This document shows positions 60,346 to 64,000 of a stretch of 64,000 nucleotides of DNA, piece by piece. Source of the stretch: Anaerolineales bacterium (GTDB taxonomy: Bacteria; Chloroflexota; Anaerolineae; 4572-78; J111); assembly GCA_020634935.1 (NCBI GenBank), contig JACKAT010000019.1, positions 31,558-95,557 on the forward strand, read 5' to 3'. A program made the position numbers and the translations under genes. The notes under the pieces are model-generated. The model worked only from the letters and a program-made list of their open reading frames with translations, did no database searches and had not been told where the DNA came from. The first letter of the stretch is position 1. Each line of letters starts with the position of its first letter.

Positions 60346-61470
60346 GTGAGCTTGCAGGAACTTATTAAAAATTTTCCGATAAAAAGAATTAAGCCGCTGC
60401 CCGGCATGGCGGTCACTGCCGATGTGTGGGAGGAAGCGCACCAGTATCATCGCCAATACCAGGGATACCTCACGCTGCTTAGTCACGGAGCGGGAATTGT
60501 AGCCGGTTTGGAGGTGATAGCCAGTGACCCGCCTGACACCTCGGTTTATGTTTTGCCAGGGGTGGCCATTGATCCGGCCGGGCAAGTGATCGTCCTGCCT
60601 CAACCGATTGCCTATGATATCGGACACGACATCGAGGGCGCTATTCATTTGTTGATCAGCTACAACGAAAGCCAGCCCAGAACTGACAACGGCGATCAAA
60701 AAGAAGGTGGCCCGCTTTATATCCGAACTGAGTTTTCGATTACAGCTCAAACCACCCTACCGGATGAACCCCGAGTTGAGTTGGCTCAAATTTGGCGGAG
60801 CAACCGCGAAGCCGTCTTTAAAGATGCCTCAGCCCCATCTGCGCCCGGCCCCAATGAAATTGATCTGCGATTTCGCCGGGAAGTAGGCGCGCCGCCGGAG
60901 ATCGAGGTGGCGGTCAGCTATCTGGGCCACGTCAGCGACAAAAAACAGGGACAAGGGATGAATTTTTTGGCTCAAGCTATCAATCAATCTGGGCGCGATT
61001 ATGTACGCGTAGAGGATGATATTGAGATTGGCCCCAGTCTGCTGACTAAGTCGCTAGTTTACCTGGTGGGGCAAGGCCGGTTTGAGTTGGATCAAAATGA
61101 GATGACCGGTCTCCGTAATTATGTTCGGCGTAGAAGAGGCACACTATTGATAGAAAGCCTGGACAGCCAAGCTGAAGACTCGTTTCAAAACTTTCTGAGC
61201 GATAAAGAACTGGCGGTAGAGGTAATATCTTCCGGCCACCCATTGTTAACCCAGCCTCATCTTTTTTCAACGCCTCCGCTAGGGTTTGAGACGCACGGCA
61301 ACCCCAAATTACTGGTCGGCGATGGCGTTATCTTTAGCACCCACAGTTACGGGCTGTTATGGCAGGGCCAGCGCCGCGGCGGCCCGGCCTCTCGAGAAGA
61401 GATCCGGACGGCGATGGAGTGGGGGAGCAACATTATCACGTACGCCGCCGGCCGACGCCGAAAAATCTAA
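60346..61470 (+). CDS. eCIS-associated protein with DUF4159-like C-terminal domain
   Basis: A 374-aa protein starting at GTG 60346 (SD GAGGGG). The N-terminal 200 residues (PLPGMAVTADVWEEAHQYHR, LSHGAGIVAGLEVIASDPPD, YVLPGVAIDPAGQVIVLPQP) match a conserved eCIS/phage-baseplate-associated domain. From about 215 the sequence (GRDYVRVEDDIEIG, LVYLVGQGRFELDQNEMTGL, RNYVRRRRGTLLIESLDSQA) matches DUF4159. The last part (GDGVIFSTHSYGLLWQGQRR) completes the class-I-amidotransferase-like fold typical of that family. Role unknown. Confidence 0.7.
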   Translation: MSLQELIKNFPIKRIKPLPGMAVTADVWEEAHQYHRQYQGYLTLLSHGAGIVAGLEVIASDPPDTSVYVLPGVAIDPAGQVIVLPQPIAYDIGHDIEGAIHLLISYNESQPRTDNGDQKEGGPLYIRTEFSITAQTTLPDEPRVELAQIWRSNREAVFKDASAPSAPGPNEIDLRFRREVGAPPEIEVAVSYLGHVSDKKQGQGMNFLAQAINQSGRDYVRVEDDIEIGPSLLTKSLVYLVGQGRFELDQNEMTGLRNYVRRRRGTLLIESLDSQAEDSFQNFLSDKELAVEVISSGHPLLTQPHLFSTPPLGFETHGNPKLLVGDGVIFSTHSYGLLWQGQRRGGPASREEIRTAMEWGSNIITYAAGRRRKI

Positions 61471-61490
61471 AAAGTTGGTAACTGCTCAGG

Positions 61491-61590
61491 CATGTCATTT
61501 CGTAGCCGAAGGCGGAGAAATCCCTACAACGTTCGGCTGCAACCACCCTTCCGAGGGATTTCTCGCTCCTTCGTCGCTCGAAATGACATG
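61491..61590. repeat. TGTCATTTCG-type inverted repeat inside the eCIS operon
   Basis: CATGTCATTTCGTAGCC on the left and GCTCGAAATGACATG on the right, with an inner pair GAGAAATCCCT / AGGGATTTCTC. Related to the repeat at 13336-13498. It separates the DUF4159-like and FHA genes and could slow or stop transcription there. Confidence 0.65.
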
Positions 61591-61630
61591 AGGGCCGAGT
61601 AGTTACAAAAGTTGTAACTTGGATTATCGA

Positions 61631-63157
61631 ATGACGTATCAAGGCTATTGGTTGGAAATTATCGACAAAGAGGGATGGCAAAGAGAACAGCCGTTGGAAA
61701 AGCGCATTGTTTTCATCGGTAGCCATCCGAGTAATGATATTTATCTGGCTGGCGACCGCGGCGCGGGGGTGGCGGCTAAACATGTCCAGCTTATTTTGAA
61801 CCAAACCGGTTATAAGCTGGTCAATATTTCCGATGGGAATGTGATTGTTAATACACCTGAGGTGAAACTTATTCCGCCGCATGGGGCGATGACCCTTATT
61901 GATGGCTACAGTATCCGGCTAGGCGACTTTACTTTGAGCCTGCGCCTTGGCCGAACCAGTCGATTAAGCGTAGATCAAACCTCTGTGGGGCCGCCTATTG
62001 TCGGGGACGCGACCGTCTCGAAGAAAATCGATCTGCAAGTCGTTTTGCCCAGAACTCGGCTGGCCCCCCATAAGCGATTAAACGGCATCATTGTCGTGCG
62101 TAACCTAGGTGAAGTGTCAGGCGTTAAGATTGATTTGGAACTACGCGGAGTCGATCCAAGCTGTTATCACGTTGACTCAGGGCCACTGTTGTCTTCTGGA
62201 GCCGAGCAGCGGGTCCATTTTTACATTCAGCATCTGGGCCATCTACCGCCGGCCGGTCCACTCACCATCGAAGTCGAGGCTTCGGCTCCAAAATCTTATC
62301 CGATGAGCCTGCCGGTGATAGACTCCCAACTGATCGAGGTCCTGCCTTTTTTCAGCCACTCCCTGACCTTACGTGATCCGGACGCCGCGGAGCAGCCGGA
62401 GCCGATCTCAACGGCGCTACCAACCCCGGCTGCCCCGGAGCAGCCGGAGCCGATCCCAACGGCGCTACCGACCCCGGCTGTCCCGGCCGCCCTGGAACCG
62501 ATCCCAACGGCGCCACCAACCCCGGCTCAACCGCCGTCGCCGCCCCCACCCTTATCAACGGAGTCTGATTTACCGAAGCCTACGGTTTTTGAAAATAGAC
62601 CGAGTCCAGCGGTCAGGGTTTCCCCTCAAGATATAAGACAATCACCAGGCGCGGTCGAGAAGGAGCCGGCTTCATTGCAAAACGCCCCTTCGGTTGTTAA
62701 CCCGCCGGCTGTCCCCAGCGCCAGGCCGCCCCGTATCTCGCCGCCAAGTCAACCCAACCTTGAGCAACCGGAGCCAAAGATCGACCCATCTCCCAACCCA
62801 AAAGTAAAGGTTGAGCCAGCAACACCCTTAATCCCGGCTAAAAAGCCGGTTCAGCCGGTTACCCCGGCCACCCCTAAGGCGAAGCCGGCGGCGCAACTTT
62901 CGCCGCCGCCCCCGCCAAAGGATAATCCGATTCAACGGGCTTCTAAAAGAGAAGCGCCGCCAGACAGTAAAAACTCCTTACCCCCCGAGCCGGACAAATC
63001 TGATGAGGGGGGTTGGTGGTCGGTGACGGAAGAAGAGCCGGTCATTCAGAAGCAGACGGTCCTGAAACTCCAGGCCAAACCAAAGCCGGCATCGACCCGG
63101 TCCAAAAGCGAATCGCCGTCGTTGGTAGAAGATTGGACAGCCAGCGATGAAGAATAA
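61631..63157 (+). CDS. FHA domain protein with long proline-rich tail
   Basis: A 508-aa protein. The FHA domain (about 20-105) has RIVFIGSHPSNDIYLAGD, then KHVQLILN and LVNISDGNVIVN, the usual R/S/H/N layout for phosphothreonine binding. A second beta-rich part (130-240) resembles an Ig-like repeat. The rest (about 245-508) is Pro/Ala/Lys-rich with near-repeats of PEPIPTALPTPA. FHA proteins bind phosphothreonine partners, so a Ser/Thr kinase may control this system. Start at 61631; a TTG at 61619 is possible. Confidence 0.85.
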   Translation: MTYQGYWLEIIDKEGWQREQPLEKRIVFIGSHPSNDIYLAGDRGAGVAAKHVQLILNQTGYKLVNISDGNVIVNTPEVKLIPPHGAMTLIDGYSIRLGDFTLSLRLGRTSRLSVDQTSVGPPIVGDATVSKKIDLQVVLPRTRLAPHKRLNGIIVVRNLGEVSGVKIDLELRGVDPSCYHVDSGPLLSSGAEQRVHFYIQHLGHLPPAGPLTIEVEASAPKSYPMSLPVIDSQLIEVLPFFSHSLTLRDPDAAEQPEPISTALPTPAAPEQPEPIPTALPTPAVPAALEPIPTAPPTPAQPPSPPPPLSTESDLPKPTVFENRPSPAVRVSPQDIRQSPGAVEKEPASLQNAPSVVNPPAVPSARPPRISPPSQPNLEQPEPKIDPSPNPKVKVEPATPLIPAKKPVQPVTPATPKAKPAAQLSPPPPPKDNPIQRASKREAPPDSKNSLPPEPDKSDEGGWWSVTEEEPVIQKQTVLKLQAKPKPASTRSKSESPSLVEDWTASDEE

Positions 63158-63176
63158 CAGGGAGGCTTAGCAATAG

Positions 63177-64000
63177 GTGAAACGACAGATATTGAGGCAG
63201 CGAGTCAACCAATTAGTGTTGATTGGAGTCATTGCGACCGGTTTAGCGGCTATTATTTCCCTGGTCGGGGTTGCTCTATCCGCCTCGGCCCAGCGTAGCC
63301 AATTGGGCGTCTATCTGACTGAAGTGGACGCTACTTCGTTTCCCGATGTTGAAGTCCAACTGGCCGTCACTGACAGCAGCGGTCAGGCTATAAACAATTT
63401 ACAGATCGACCAAATCCAAATTCAAGAGGACAACGAGCCGAATTCAAGCAGTGTGACGGTAGAACCGATAGCCCTTAACGATTTACAATTGGTTTTAGCT
63501 TTGGATGTCAGCATGAGTACGGCTGACTTGGATCGGCTGAAGCATGCGGCGCAAACGGTATTAGCTGATTTCGCCGGCTTTGATTGTCTGGCTCTGATCA
63601 GTTTTGGCGATAAAGTGACAGGCCAAACGCAATGCACTAATAATTTGGAGGCCTTACAAACCGCCCTCGACCAGATGCAGCCCGAACAAAATCTGACCAA
63701 ACTGCATGAAGCCATTCAGGAAGCGGCTAAGCTAATTGAACCGAACAGCCCTACTCGCCGGGCGGTGATTCTGATTGCCGATCGCCATGATAATGCCAAT
63801 ACCGCCAGTTTGGCTCAGGCCATAAGCCAGGCCCAAGAGACAGAAGCGCCTTTCTACATCATCGGCTTTGGCGACAAAGTTCAGGCGGCTAATAACGTTA
63901 AAACAGAAATCGCCTCGACCGGCGGGCGGTATCTGGCCGAAACCGATATCAGCCAGGTTGAACCGGCTCTGCAACAGATAATCGCCGATTTGCGGCGGGG
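63177..64000 (+). CDS. VWA domain protein, exported, partial
   Basis: At least 274 codons from GTG 63177 (SD GGAGG), cut by the right edge. It has an N-terminal signal or anchor (NQLVLIGVIATGLAAIISLV), a beta domain (20-100), and then a von Willebrand A domain. The MIDAS start is LALDVSMSTADL near residue 108, with AVILIADRHDN near 195 and YIIGFGDKV near 226. It directly follows the FHA gene. VWA-FHA pairs occur in signalling modules around secretion systems. Confidence 0.85.
   Translation, partial: MKRQILRQRVNQLVLIGVIATGLAAIISLVGVALSASAQRSQLGVYLTEVDATSFPDVEVQLAVTDSSGQAINNLQIDQIQIQEDNEPNSSSVTVEPIALNDLQLVLALDVSMSTADLDRLKHAAQTVLADFAGFDCLALISFGDKVTGQTQCTNNLEALQTALDQMQPEQNLTKLHEAIQEAAKLIEPNSPTRRAVILIADRHDNANTASLAQAISQAQETEAPFYIIGFGDKVQAANNVKTEIASTGGRYLAETDISQVEPALQQIIADLRR

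Noticed and set aside
38633..64000. Prophage
   Set aside because: No capsid, portal, terminase, integrase, lysis or replication genes; DUF4157, DUF4255 and the AAA+ ATPase point to an eCIS instead.

Overview
The window is bacterial chromosome, most likely from Chloroflexota (Anaerolineae-like). This is an inference from gene content: DUF5666 and DUF2085 proteins, SARP/NB-ARC/TPR regulators, lipoproteins with Thr/Pro-rich linkers, a Tat lipoprotein, and many small mobile repeats. There is no rRNA or tRNA and no phage replication, capsid or terminase gene, so this is not a prophage.

Left part (1-29.9 kb): ordinary metabolic and regulatory genes. A leftward cluster holds a PIG-L deacetylase, a channel-like membrane protein, a double-CDGSH protein and a cut MDR oxidoreductase. 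Then come a nitroreductase/MarR pair, an NmrA-like oxidoreductase with its Rrf2 regulator (two matching operators), an exo/endonuclease-phosphatase, a terpene-cyclase-like protein, a hydrolase operon, DUF2085 and DUF5666 proteins, a 1415-aa multi-PAS hybrid kinase, SDR and dienelactone hydrolases, an MsrQ-like protein, a two-component pair and an M20 peptidase.

Middle (28-32.8 kb): a repeat graveyard. It has at least three MITE-like families with visible target duplications, one nested in another, a 41-bp tandem array, a broken HEAT/membrane gene, and a UPF0175-DUF3368 toxin-antitoxin pair whose toxin gene is split by a 132-bp element. A GT-C glycosyltransferase and a beta-hydroxyacid dehydrogenase follow.

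Right part (35.5-64 kb, running off the end): two divergent SARP-type regulators, then a rightward extracellular contractile injection system (eCIS) locus. In order: small protein, AAA+ ATPase (Afp15-like), calpain-type protease, lipoprotein, DUF922-like protein, DUF4157 protein, DUF4255 cap protein (Afp16-like), sheath, two tubes, tail assembly chaperone with a DUF6760-like second frame, small helical protein, third tube, long DUF4157 protein, LysM protein (Afp7-like), VgrG-like spike (Afp8), PAAR-like tip (Afp10), gp25-like (Afp9), gp6/J-like (Afp11), gpI-like (Afp12), DUF4159-like protein, FHA protein and a VWA protein (cut).

The strongest new observations are: (1) a textbook -1 programmed frameshift signal (G_GGG_GGG, 7-nt spacer, 13-bp stem) joining the tail chaperone to a downstream frame with no normal start codon; (2) a calpain-like putative cargo coupled to a small lipoprotein that could be its immunity factor; (3) a short N-terminal motif of the type IGNxAVxRL shared by three adjacent putative cargo proteins; (4) mobile-element insertions whose exact boundaries can be read from the sequence, including one that destroyed a toxin gene and one whose target duplication kept a ribosome binding site intact.
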